Shown piece by piece: positions 1 through 7,348 of a stretch of 24,579 nt of DNA. The notes under the pieces were generated by a model that was not told the DNA's origin, did not search any database, and worked only from the letters and a program-made list of their open reading frames with translations. A program made the translations under genes and the position numbers. The DNA is from Pseudomonadota bacterium (GTDB taxonomy: Bacteria > Desulfobacterota > Desulfarculia > Desulfarculales > Desulfarculaceae): NCBI GenBank assembly GCA_018902755.1, contig JAHIQI010000014.1:1-24579 (forward strand). Direction: 5' to 3'. Position 1 is the first letter of the stretch, and each line of letters opens with the position of its first letter.

Positions 1-125
1 GCCACTCCCTGGCTGTGCCGCGGGGGAGGGCGGGGATAAACCCCGCCCCTACATCAAAAAGAAAGCTCTTAGTGTAGGGGCGGGGGTTATCCCCGCCCTC
101 CCCCGCGGCACAGCCAGGGAGTGGC
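1..125. repeat. Near-perfect 53-bp inverted repeat with 19-bp spacer
   Basis: Bases 1-53 and 73-125 are reverse complements with a single mismatch, separated by 19 AT-richer bases. Each arm joins two parts: a 21-bp outer part identical to the first 21 bp of the 121-bp element starting at 105, and an inner GC-rich part holding the GGGCGGGGATAA...CCCCGCCC palindrome also seen at 7624-7644. The left arm therefore looks like the distal end of another 121-bp element in the opposite orientation, running off the window. The repeat may extend beyond base 1. Confidence 0.9.
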
Positions 126-225
126 AAGCAAGGCGTTCGGCAAGCGAAAGCCGGAGGCGTAGTAACACTACGTCGAGGCTTGAGCGCCGCCGACAACGCA
201 GCATGGCGCTTCCTGGCGCAGCCGC
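105..225 (-). repeat. 121-bp structured 3'-end element, copy 1
   Basis: On the plus strand it starts GCGGCACAGCCAGG and ends CTGGCGCAGCCGC. These termini pair as GCGGC/GCCGC and GCCAG/CTGGC around a 3x3 internal loop. An inner stem pairs AAGCC with GGCTT, and the central hairpin pairs GCGTAGT with ACTACGT around a 3-nt loop. It lies 11 nt downstream of the stop of the minus-strand 4Fe-4S gene (stop 237-239), so in that transcript it would be the start of the 3' UTR. Four more full copies are at 1949, 7722, 7843 and 23910. Confidence 0.85.
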
Positions 226-236
226 CGCCTAACTAC

Positions 237-1370
237 CTACTTCTTAGCCGCCAACAACCTATCTAATTTGGACTTCAACCCTATCATGGCCATCTTGCCT
301 CCGCTCAGGGTCCCCCGGGCCTTGGCCAGATCCACGAACATCTCCTTGATGCTGCCCGGCACCGGCTTTTGCTGGTCCTCGGGCTTGCGCTCCAGGGTCA
401 GGGCCCCAGAGGGGCAGGTGCTCACGCACAGGCCGCAGCCGATGCAGCGTCCCAGGTCCAGCACCACCTTGTCCTCGTCGTCCAGGCTGAGCGCGTCCAT
501 CTGGCAGCGGTCCAGGCACTCGCCGCATCCGATGCACTCCTCGGGGTCGGCCGAGGCCACGAAGGGGCTGGCCGCCAAGTCCGCCGGGCGGGGCTGGCGC
601 TTGAGGGTCTTGAGCACCTGGCAGCAGCACCCGCAGCAGCAGCAAATATTAATGGGCTTTTGGGCGTTGGAGGGTTGCAGCACCAGACCGGCCTCGTCGG
701 CCCTCTTGAGAATGGCCAGGGCTTCATCCTGATCGATCTCCCGGCCCACCCCGCGCCGCAGGTAATAGTAGGCCCCGGGCCCGAAGACCAGGCAGGACTC
801 CTCGGGCTTGTCGCATCCCTTGCCCACCAGGGTGTGCTCCCGGCGGCAGATGCAGGGAGCCACCAATAGCTTGGCCTGCTGGCGGATGATTTTCTCCGCC
901 TCCTCGTAGGGCATGACGTGCTGCTTGGCCTCGATGCTCCGGCCCACGGGAATGGTCCTGAGCTGCGGCGCCTTCTGCCATATCCCCGCCTCGAAGAGGG
1001 TGGGAATGTAGGCGTTCATCAGCTCAACCAGCTCGGCGTCCAGGTCGTTCACCTGGTATTCCCAGATGCCGATGACGTACTGGGCCGCCATGTACAACGG
1101 CTCGCGGCCGGGCGGGTACATGCCCAATATCAGCCCCTGGTCCACCATCTTCTCCAGGCTCTCGGTGGCCTGGTCCACCCCCAGCCCGGCCCGACGGGCG
1201 ATGACCCGCGCCTCCTCTGGGATCAGGGTGCAGTGGAGGGCCAGCTCGGCCTGCTCCGGGGTGAAGAGCTTTTGGAGAATTTTAAGCTCCACCCCGTCCT
1301 CGGTGGGCGGAAAGCCGCCGGGCAGGCTGTCCAGGTGGCGGGCCAGCTTTTGATAAACGTCGGGGGCCAT
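237..1370 (-). CDS. 4Fe-4S binding protein with poly-cysteine motif
   Basis: A probable cytoplasmic iron-sulfur electron carrier or oxidoreductase subunit of 377 aa; substrate unknown. The N-terminal ~100 residues look like a winged-helix-type fold. A middle region carries C173xC175 and further cysteines, and residues 243-250 read CCCCGCCC. The C-terminus (about 277-335) has two ferredoxin motifs, CIGCGECLDRCQ and CIGCGLCVSTCP; the first has Gln where Pro is usual. I chose ATG 1370 because GGAGG lies 6 nt upstream; an in-frame ATG at 1427 would add 19 residues but has only AGGAA directly against it. The gene stands alone, with 121-bp element copy 1 right after its stop and repeats upstream. 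The family resembles 4Fe-4S proteins common in anaerobic Desulfobacterota; the specific role is not known to me. Confidence 0.88.
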   Translation of the reverse strand: MAPDVYQKLARHLDSLPGGFPPTEDGVELKILQKLFTPEQAELALHCTLIPEEARVIARRAGLGVDQATESLEKMVDQGLILGMYPPGREPLYMAAQYVIGIWEYQVNDLDAELVELMNAYIPTLFEAGIWQKAPQLRTIPVGRSIEAKQHVMPYEEAEKIIRQQAKLLVAPCICRREHTLVGKGCDKPEESCLVFGPGAYYYLRRGVGREIDQDEALAILKRADEAGLVLQPSNAQKPINICCCCGCCCQVLKTLKRQPRPADLAASPFVASADPEECIGCGECLDRCQMDALSLDDEDKVVLDLGRCIGCGLCVSTCPSGALTLERKPEDQQKPVPGSIKEMFVDLAKARGTLSGGKMAMIGLKSKLDRLLAAKK

Positions 1371-1489
1371 GGGTTTCCTCCAGGCAGATTCGTGCGGTAG
1401 GCCCACTCTAGCATGAGGCCGGTTCATTTCCTAGGCAGCTTGTGGAGTTAGGACGGGGAGCCTTGGGAGCGGAGGTTTACAGAAATAGC

Positions 1490-1915
1490 GTAGGTTGGGT
1501 AGAGGGCGAAGCCCGAAACCACAATTCCCTTGGTCGTCGCTAAGAGCCCAGCGACGAAGCGATCCCCGCGAGAAGAAAACGCTCACGCGCAGGTGCCGGT
1601 GCCTGGGTAGGGCAAACCCGCCCCGCCCTACCCTTCCAGCCATAGCCGTCATGGCGAGGAGCGGCGGAGGCAAGTGGTGGGAAAACAAGGGCGCACCTCC
1701 CGCCGCGACGTGGCCATCTTCCGTTTCCCTCGTCATGCCTGCGCTCACCGGACACGGCCCAACCGGACTCCACGCCCCGACCCCTCCCGCCTGGGGGAAG
1801 GCGAAGATCGCCACGTCGCATCTCTCCCGAGATGCTCCTCGCGATGACGGCTATTGCTGAATTGGGGAGGGAGGTAAAGGTTTTGTTGGGTTTCGCTCCG
1901 CTCCACCCAACCTAC
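1490..1915. repeat. Inverted pair of GTAGGTTGGGT-type repeats flanking a MITE
   Basis: GTAGGTTGGGT at 1490-1500 is followed by GAGGGCGAAGCCCGAAACC. The segment 1884-1915 carries the reverse complement, ending ACCCAACCTAC (1905-1915), with TTTCGCTCCGCTCC before it. Sequences of the form GTAGGTTGGGT...GAAACCCAAC are widespread intergenic repeats in bacteria. Here the two copies face each other around element A, which suggests nested insertion. Confidence 0.65.
1637..1859. mobile_element. MITE-like element A (223 bp, terminal inverted repeats)
   Basis: The ends 1642-1662 and 1834-1854 are 21-bp inverted repeats with one mismatch (ATAGCCGTCAT, then G or C, then GCGAGGAGC); pairing continues into CAGCC/TGCTG outside. 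A second inverted pair lies inside: GCGACGTGGC-ATCTTC near the middle and its complement near 1800-1820. A diverged copy occurs at 7349-7573 with the same plan. There is no open frame with transposase features, so if mobile it is non-autonomous. The unit resembles the dispersed GTCATTGCGAGGAGC repeats common in Desulfobacterota. Confidence 0.7.
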
Positions 1916-1948
1916 ATCATTGATCAGATAGCTGCGGGACAATCTTCA

Positions 1949-2069
1949 GCGGCACAGCCAGGGAGTGGCAGGCAAGTCGCTCGGCGAGCGCAGGCCGGCG
2001 GCGTGGCAAAGTCACATCGAGGCTTGAGCGCCGCCGACAACGCAGCATGGAGCGTCCTGGCGCAGCCGC
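1949..2069 (-). repeat. 121-bp structured 3'-end element, copy 2
   Basis: It has the same 14-bp start and 13-bp end as copy 1 and exactly the same length. The central hairpin has changed to GTGGC-AAA-GTCAC, keeping pairing with one G-U. The next stem is AGGCC/GGCTT, again with G-U. Its end lies 8 nt beyond the stop of the SDR gene (2078-2080), the last gene of the five-gene operon. Confidence 0.85.
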
Positions 2070-2077
2070 CCCCCCGC

Positions 2078-2890
2078 CTACCTCTCCAATTCACTCTTGA
2101 GCGACTTCAACATCATCCGCTCATACATCGCCGGGCTTATCTTATTTATTAGGTAGGTCAACTTCCCCACCGTGGACAGCACCACCAAGCGCTTCTCCTT
2201 GGCCACCGCCCGGTGCAGCGCCGTGGCCACCTCCTGTGCGCTGGCGATGCGCCCCACCGTGGACTGGCGATGCTTGGTCAGGCTACCGTCGCCGTCCAGG
2301 GCCGCGTGGGCGATGCCGGTGTTGGTGAAGCCGGGGCAGATTATGGTCACCGTCACCCCGGTGCCCGCCAGCTCGGTGCGTAGCGTCTCGAACAGCCCGT
2401 GCAGGGCGTGCTTGGCCGCCGAGTAGCCGCTGCGGCCATAGAGAGGAGCCACCCCGGCCACCGAGGAGATCACCGCGATCTGCCCCCGCCGGGCCAGGAG
2501 GCTGGGCAGGGCCGCCTTGGTGCAGTGCAGGCTGCCCAGATAGTTCACGGCCATCACCTTGGCGAAGACCTCGGCGCTGGTGTCGGCAAAGGCGCTGCGG
2601 TGGGTGATGCCCGCGTTGTTTATCAACAGGTCGATGCCGCCCAGGCGCTCGCACACCTGGCCCATGACCTCGCCGCAGGCCTCCGGGTCGGTGACGTCGC
2701 AGGCCAGGCCCAGGGTCTGGGCCCCGGCGCCGCTCATTTCCACGGCCATGCGGCGGGCCGCCTCGCCGTCCAGGTCCAAGAGAGCCACCTTGGCCCCCAG
2801 GCCCACGAATTGGCGGGCAAAGGCCGCGCCCAGGCCGCCGGCCCCGCCGGTGATCACCACCGTCTTGCCTTGATAGCTACGTTTGGCCAT
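2078..2890 (-). CDS. SDR family NAD(P)-dependent oxidoreductase
   Basis: A cytoplasmic short-chain dehydrogenase/reductase of 270 aa, the classical SDR length. The dinucleotide-binding motif TGGAGGLG is at residues 14-21 and the structural NNAG motif follows in the first half. The catalytic set is Ser143, Tyr156 and Lys160 (YSAAK), with the usual 13-residue Ser-Tyr spacing. The C-terminal tail is basic and helical. Its start codon (ATG 2890) overlaps the end of the upstream epimerase gene by 14 bp, so translation is probably coupled. It is the last gene of the TetR/ThDP/transporter/epimerase operon. Substrate cannot be read from sequence; a hydroxy/keto conversion of the ThDP enzyme's product is an attractive but unproven idea. 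Confidence 0.93.
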   Translation of the reverse strand: MAKRSYQGKTVVITGGAGGLGAAFARQFVGLGAKVALLDLDGEAARRMAVEMSGAGAQTLGLACDVTDPEACGEVMGQVCERLGGIDLLINNAGITHRSAFADTSAEVFAKVMAVNYLGSLHCTKAALPSLLARRGQIAVISSVAGVAPLYGRSGYSAAKHALHGLFETLRTELAGTGVTVTIICPGFTNTGIAHAALDGDGSLTKHRQSTVGRIASAQEVATALHRAVAKEKRLVVLSTVGKLTYLINKISPAMYERMMLKSLKSELER

Positions 2891-3863
2891 GTCCGTCGCG
2901 CCAGGCCAGGTAATACTCGAACGCCTCCCGGCTGGTCTTGGCCGGGATGTAGCCCATCACCTCTTTCAGCCGCTTGTTGTCCAGCACCGGGCGGTACTGC
3001 AAAAAGCCGACCTGCTCCGGGCCGTACTGGGTCAGGCCCAGGCGTTTGAGCAGCCACAGCGCGCCACGCAGCAGCCCGGCGGGCATGGGCAGGTAGGTCT
3101 TGCCCAGGATGCCCGCAATCTCGCGCATGGTGACGGCCCCGTCCCCGGCCAGGTTGTAGATGCCCGTGGCCGAGCTGAAGATGCCGCGCCGGATCACCCC
3201 AACCACGTCCTGGTCCCAGATGATCACAAAGGGGCTCTCGCTGCCGGCCACCCCCAAGAGAAACGGCTTGTCGAACAGGGCGGTGACCTGGTTGGCCGTG
3301 CCCGCCCCCAGGATGGTGCCCGAGCGCAGGATCAGCTGCTCCAGCTCGGGGTAGTCGTGCCGCCAGCGGGCCAGCATCTCCTCCACCTGGCGCTTGTGGT
3401 CCGAATAGGCGAACTCCTTGTTGCCCCTGAGGGCGTCGTCCTCGCTGAGCCAGTCCGGGTTGTCGGCGTGGTAGCCATAGGCCGCCCCGCTGCTGGAGTA
3501 GATCAGCTTGTGGGCCTCCGCCTTCACGCAGCCCTCCAGCACCAGCTGGGTGCCCATCACGTCCACCTCGTACTCCATGCGGCGGTCGCTCTTTTTGCCG
3601 GGGGTCACCAGGGCGGCCAAGTGCACCACCACCTGGGGCTTCTCGCCCTCGATGATCCGGGGCAGGGCGCGGTCGCGCACGTCGGCGGTGAGGTAGCTCA
3701 CCCCGGGCAAGCGTTTTTCCTCGGGCTCGGGCCGCACGTCCATGGCCACGATGCGCTCCAGGCTGCCGGGGTTGGCGGACAGGTCGGCCACCACCTGGCG
3801 TCCCAGATAGCCGCCCGCGCCGGTGATCAGCACCGAGGTGGGCCGGGCCGGTTCAAAGCTCAT
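2877..3863 (-). CDS. NAD-dependent epimerase/dehydratase (extended SDR)
   Basis: 328 aa with the extended-SDR plan: Rossmann motif TGAGGYLG at residues 14-21, acidic residue after the second strand (AMDVRPE), SSSGAAYG segment, and catalytic Tyr153-x3-Lys157 (YSDHK). The family acts on nucleotide sugars, steroids or other keto/hydroxy compounds using tightly bound NAD(P). A strong Shine-Dalgarno AAGGAGG lies 7 nt upstream of ATG 3863, and the start overlaps the transporter stop by 4 nt. The C-terminal domain is about 130 aa. Being in an operon with another SDR, a ThDP carboligase-like enzyme and a transporter points to a small-molecule pathway rather than cell-wall sugar synthesis (inference). 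Confidence 0.9.
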   Translation of the reverse strand: MSFEPARPTSVLITGAGGYLGRQVVADLSANPGSLERIVAMDVRPEPEEKRLPGVSYLTADVRDRALPRIIEGEKPQVVVHLAALVTPGKKSDRRMEYEVDVMGTQLVLEGCVKAEAHKLIYSSSGAAYGYHADNPDWLSEDDALRGNKEFAYSDHKRQVEEMLARWRHDYPELEQLILRSGTILGAGTANQVTALFDKPFLLGVAGSESPFVIIWDQDVVGVIRRGIFSSATGIYNLAGDGAVTMREIAGILGKTYLPMPAGLLRGALWLLKRLGLTQYGPEQVGFLQYRPVLDNKRLKEVMGYIPAKTSREAFEYYLAWRDGHGQT

Positions 3864-4777
3864 GCCGTGGCCTCCTTAATGGGCCGCCGCGACCAGAACG
3901 AGGCCACGGTTAGCCCGGAGATGATGTGCCACACCCCCCACCAGGCGGTGATGATGGCCATGCCCCCCAGGCCGCCGAAGAAGTCGAACACCAATATCAG
4001 GCCCAGGGCCGAGTTCTGGATGCCCACCTCTATGGCCACCGCCCGCACGTCCTTGGGCGGCAGCTTGGCCAGGCGGGCGCTGGAGTATCCCAGGCTGAGC
4101 GCCATGGCGTTGTGCACCGCCACCACCAGGGCCACCAGGCCCACGTACTTGATGAAGTTTTGCCAGTTGGCCGCCAGGGCCCCGCCCACCACGGCCAAGA
4201 ACACGCACACCGCGAAGATCTTGAAGGGCTTTCGCACCCGGTCCACCAGGCGGGGGAACCAGCGCCCCACCACCATGCCCAGCACCATGGGTACGCCCAG
4301 GATCATCACGATGGTGAAGAACACGTCCAGGGGGCTAAGGCTCACCGCCCGCAAAATGGGCGCGGTGGCCGGGTTCAGGCTGCCCCATACCGCCAGGTTC
4401 AGCGGGGTCATCACCACCGCCGCGGCGGTGGACACGGCGGTCATGGACACGCTCACCGCCGCGTTGCCCCCGGCCAGATAGGTCATCATGTTGCTCAGGT
4501 TGCCGCCGGGACACGACGCCACCAGGATCATGCCCAGGGCGATGGACGGCGAGATGGGAAGCACCAGGGTGAGCAAAAAGGTGAAAGCGGGCAGCAGGAT
4601 GAACTGGGCCCCCAGGCCGATGGCCGGCGCCTTGGGTGACTTTATGATGCGCGAGAAGTCGCTGGGTTTCAAGTCCAGGGCGATGCCGAACATCATCAGG
4701 CCGATTACCGCGTTGAGGGCCAGAAGCCCCGACGGGTTGAAGTTCAGCCTTACCGCGTCAACCGCCGCCGCGTCCAT
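3860..4777 (-). CDS. Bile acid:sodium symporter (BASS) family transporter
   Basis: A hydrophobic inner-membrane protein of 305 aa with about nine predicted membrane segments. The family signature SCPGGNLSNMM followed by a long polar-hydrophobic helix (around residues 85-130) matches the Na+-binding region of BASS proteins, and QNSALGLIL near the C-terminus fits the second crossover helix. Bacterial members move organic anions such as bile acids, pyruvate or pantothenate; the substrate here is unknown. ATG 4777 has GGGGAGGTGA directly upstream, which overlaps the stop of the ThDP gene (one base lies between the two coding regions). It is the third gene of the operon and is probably the uptake or export step for the compound processed by its neighbours. 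Confidence 0.9.
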   Translation of the reverse strand: MDAAAVDAVRLNFNPSGLLALNAVIGLMMFGIALDLKPSDFSRIIKSPKAPAIGLGAQFILLPAFTFLLTLVLPISPSIALGMILVASCPGGNLSNMMTYLAGGNAAVSVSMTAVSTAAAVVMTPLNLAVWGSLNPATAPILRAVSLSPLDVFFTIVMILGVPMVLGMVVGRWFPRLVDRVRKPFKIFAVCVFLAVVGGALAANWQNFIKYVGLVALVVAVHNAMALSLGYSSARLAKLPPKDVRAVAIEVGIQNSALGLILVFDFFGGLGGMAIITAWWGVWHIISGLTVASFWSRRPIKEATA

Positions 4778-4778
4778 A

Positions 4779-6524
4779 TCACCTCCCCTTGGGTTCTTGG
4801 TGCATGGCCTTGAAATGGATCAGGCCCGGAGCCCACATGTGCTTGACCGGGTCCACCTCCACGTGAATCACCGCCGGAAGCGGCTGCTCCAGGGCCGCCT
4901 TGAGCGCCTGCTCCAGGCTCGCGGGGCTGTTGGCCTTGGCCCCGTAGGCCCCCATGGAATAGGCCAGCTCCTCCCAGGCGATGGGCCCCAGGTCGGTGCC
5001 GAAGGTCTTTTCCGGGTCCAGGGACTTCTTGAGCATGGTCTGCACCGGGTGCAGGGCGAAGCTCTGGTTTATCTTCACCATGCCCCACTGCTTGTCCGCG
5101 CATACGATGAAGATCACCTTGAGCCCGTGGCGCACCGCGGTCTCCAATTCCTGGGGATGGAAGCCCATGGCCCCGTCGCCGGTGATGCACACCACCTGGC
5201 TGCCGGGCCTGGCCACCGCCGCGCCCAGGGCCTGGCCGGTGCCCGCGCCCAAATGGCCCATGTGGTGGGTGCCCAGCTGGCAGCCGGGGGTGGAGAGCTT
5301 CACGTAGAAGTTGCCCCACACCGCGGTGTTGCCCCCGTCGAACACGTACACCGCGTCCGGGGCCAGCAGCCTGTTGCACACCGCGCCCACCTGGGCGGTC
5401 ATCAGGGGCGAGCCGGTGTCATTTAGCTTCTCGTCCAGCTTGGCCCGGTCCTTGACCTTTTCCTGGGCCAGCTTGTCCAGCTTGTCCTTGCGCTCGGCCA
5501 GGGGCATGGTCCGATCTTTCAGCTCGGCGATGAGGGCCCTCATGAACTCTTTCACGTCGGCCAACACCAGCAGGTCGGCCGGTCGGATGCGCCCCAGCAC
5601 CTCCGGGTCCGTGTCCACCTGGATCATTTTCTGCTTGTCCCAGGCGGCCCAGTAGGGCGGCTTGCCCCACCAGTCGGTCTCGCCCAGCTCCGAGCCCAGG
5701 ACCAGGGCTACGTCGGCTTCGTTGCGCAAAGCGTTCACCGCCTTGATGTGTACCATGGGCCAGGCCAGAGGCGAGTCCTCGCTGAGCGCCCCCCGCGCGC
5801 CCCAGGAGGTGGTCACTGGGGCCGAGAGCAACTCGGCCAACTGGGCCAACTCCTCGTAGGCCTGGGCGTGGATGATGCCGCTGCCCGCGTGGATCATGGG
5901 AAGGGCCGCGCTGGTGAGCATCTCCGCCGCCTGCTTCACCTGGTCCGGGTCCGGGACCAGGGGGGCGCTCCGCCGGTAGCGTTCCGGCCCCGGCAGGCCC
6001 ATGGGCTTGCACTCGCCGTTGATCACGTTCTCGGGCACGTCCAGATGCACCACGCCGGGGCGGCCGTCCCAGGCGGCGCGCAGGGCGGCGCGCAGAAGCT
6101 CGGGGATGCGCCCGGCGTCCGAGGCGCAGGCCGAGTACTTGGACATGGCCCCAATCACCCCCACCTGGTCGAAGCACTGGTAGGCCCCGCCCCGGTCGGG
6201 GTAGGTGATGGCCCCGCGCCTGCTGCTGGTGATCAGCAAGACCCGGTTGCCCTCCACCTGCTCCACCGCCACCCCGGCGAGCATGTTGGCCACCCCCGGC
6301 CCGTTGGAGGCGATGCACACCCCCAGCTTGCCGGTGAGCCGGGCGTAGGCTCCGGCCATCTGGGCGGCCACCGACTCGTGGCGCGGAGTGATGAGCTCCA
6401 TGCCCCCTTCCACGCAGGTCTTGATCAGCTGCAAATAGGTGCCGTCCACGATGCCGAAGATTTTCCGCACGCCCTCGGCCGTCAGCATCTGGGCGATGAT
6501 CGCCCCACCGGTGGTGCCCGCCAT
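4779..6524 (-). CDS. Thiamine pyrophosphate-dependent acetolactate synthase-like enzyme
   Basis: 581 aa, the full three-domain plan of the acetolactate synthase/benzoylformate decarboxylase family: N-terminal Pyr domain with catalytic Glu50 (PRHES), a middle domain (about 195-330), and a C-terminal PP domain with GDG at 449-451. The Mg-binding segment that is usually NN reads AD (CADKQWGM), so Asp replaces the usual Asn ligand. Members decarboxylate 2-keto acids or join aldehydes; the donor cannot be assigned. The open frame extends upstream to 6941, but that part lies inside the TetR gene; ATG 6524 shares its A with the TetR stop (TAATG), the expected coupled start. The family alignment also begins here (TGGAIIAQML). 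It is the core enzyme of the operon. Confidence 0.9.
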   Translation of the reverse strand: MAGTTGGAIIAQMLTAEGVRKIFGIVDGTYLQLIKTCVEGGMELITPRHESVAAQMAGAYARLTGKLGVCIASNGPGVANMLAGVAVEQVEGNRVLLITSSRRGAITYPDRGGAYQCFDQVGVIGAMSKYSACASDAGRIPELLRAALRAAWDGRPGVVHLDVPENVINGECKPMGLPGPERYRRSAPLVPDPDQVKQAAEMLTSAALPMIHAGSGIIHAQAYEELAQLAELLSAPVTTSWGARGALSEDSPLAWPMVHIKAVNALRNEADVALVLGSELGETDWWGKPPYWAAWDKQKMIQVDTDPEVLGRIRPADLLVLADVKEFMRALIAELKDRTMPLAERKDKLDKLAQEKVKDRAKLDEKLNDTGSPLMTAQVGAVCNRLLAPDAVYVFDGGNTAVWGNFYVKLSTPGCQLGTHHMGHLGAGTGQALGAAVARPGSQVVCITGDGAMGFHPQELETAVRHGLKVIFIVCADKQWGMVKINQSFALHPVQTMLKKSLDPEKTFGTDLGPIAWEELAYSMGAYGAKANSPASLEQALKAALEQPLPAVIHVEVDPVKHMWAPGLIHFKAMHQEPKGR

Positions 6525-7186
6525 TATTCCCTCCCCTGGGGCGGGGCCAATACCCGCCCGATGAGTTCCACGGTGCGCCTGATTTCCTGCTCCACCACCT
6601 TCTTGGTCAGGCGGCCTTTGATCTCCAGATATTCGCGCATGCGTATCTGGAAGTGCCGTGAGACCAGGGAGGCCATGAACACGATGTACAGGCCGTTGAT
6701 CCAAAAGGCGGCGTGGTTCACCTGCACGTCGGGCCGCACCAGGCCGCGCTCTATATCCCGGGCCAGGACGGCCTTGAGGTGATCGGCGGTGTACTTCTCC
6801 ACCTCCAGGGACAGCTTCTCGGCAAAGGGCTCCAGCCCGGCCGAGGACACGTTGAGGTAGAGGATCAGATATTCGGGATGCTTGCGGGCGAAGGCCGCGC
6901 CCTGGGTGAAGACATGCTCCAGTTGGCGGTACACGTCCCACTCCGAGTCCAGGCCGCCGTACACCGCCTGGCGCGAGCGGTTCAGGCCATCGCGGCAGAC
7001 GTAGAGGTAGAGTTCTTCCTTGGACTCGAAGTAATTGTACAGCGAGCCCTTGGCCACTCCGGCCCGCCCGGCCAGCTCGGCCATGTCCGCCTGGTTGAAG
7101 CCACGCTGAGCGAACAGCTTGGCCGCCTCGCTTAAGAGCTTCTCCCGCTTGGCGGGCTTGATTCTCTCCAGGGTGTCCTTGGGCAC
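6524..7186 (-). CDS. TetR/AcrR family transcriptional regulator
   Basis: A 220-aa dimeric repressor type. The N-terminal helix-turn-helix (about residues 10-60) contains the canonical AAKLFAQRGFNQADMAELAGRAGVAKGSLYNYF-type pattern; the ligand domain follows. The longest frame begins at ATG 7243, but I chose GTG 7186: GGGAGG lies 5 nt upstream, the resulting N-terminus (PKDTLERIKPAKREKLL) is typical, and a candidate promoter at 7224-7253 would overlap the longer version. It is the first gene of the operon, with its stop overlapping the ThDP enzyme start, so it probably autoregulates the whole unit in response to the pathway's substrate (inference). Confidence 0.9.
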   Translation of the reverse strand: MPKDTLERIKPAKREKLLSEAAKLFAQRGFNQADMAELAGRAGVAKGSLYNYFESKEELYLYVCRDGLNRSRQAVYGGLDSEWDVYRQLEHVFTQGAAFARKHPEYLILYLNVSSAGLEPFAEKLSLEVEKYTADHLKAVLARDIERGLVRPDVQVNHAAFWINGLYIVFMASLVSRHFQIRMREYLEIKGRLTKKVVEQEIRRTVELIGRVLAPPQGRE

Positions 7187-7223
7187 GTCCGCCTCCCTCA
7201 ATATGACTGACCGCCCAGTCACC

Positions 7224-7253
7224 ACCCTAATTAAACCTATCATTACATGTCAA
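7224..7253 (-). promoter_or_regulatory. Candidate promoter of the tetR-ThDP operon
   Basis: Reading the minus strand, a perfect TTGACA (7253-7248) is followed after 18 nt by TAGGGT (7229-7224), a weak -10. The start codon 7186 lies about 30 nt downstream of the expected start site. The self-complementary ACATGT at 7245-7250 overlaps the -35 and could be part of an operator. No experimental support. Confidence 0.45.
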
Positions 7254-7348
7254 GTGGGTATTTGGGAGATTGCCCGGATGGGCGTTGAGATATTTGCGGG
7301 CCGGGTGGAATTTTGGCGGGCGAGGCAAGCGGCCTCACCCTCTGCTTT

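Larger units (their letters stand above)
1371..2077. other. Intergenic repeat nest without a credible gene
   Basis: About 700 bp with no convincing coding region. From left to right it holds: a GTAGGTTGGGT-type repeat at 1490, a segment at 1533-1565 resembling the dispersed GCGACGAAGCGATC repeat type, a 9-bp-stem palindrome (GGGTAGGGC at 1605-1613 with GCCCTACCC at 1625-1633), MITE-like element A (1637-1859), an inverted copy of the GTAGGTTGGGT repeat ending at 1915, and 121-bp element copy 2 (1949-2069). Short open frames here run through repeats in several frames and lack ribosome binding sites. Confidence 0.8.

Noticed and set aside
227..233. GCCTAAC beside element copy 1, matching the integron attC R'' core, with stem-loop elements near gene ends as in cassette arrays
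   Set aside because: The core is absent at the other four copies, no paired GTTRRRY lies at the far end, and no integrase gene is seen.
1495..1860. Open frame of 121 codons in the repeat nest
   Set aside because: Runs through MITE-like element A and shows no ribosome site or recognisable protein pattern.
2883..4481. 532-codon plus-strand open frame opposite the epimerase and transporter genes
   Set aside because: His/Gln/Gly-rich translation without domains, wholly antisense to well-supported genes.
6525..6941. N-terminal extension of the ThDP enzyme to 6941
   Set aside because: Lies within the TetR coding region; family similarity begins at ATG 6524, which overlaps the TetR stop.
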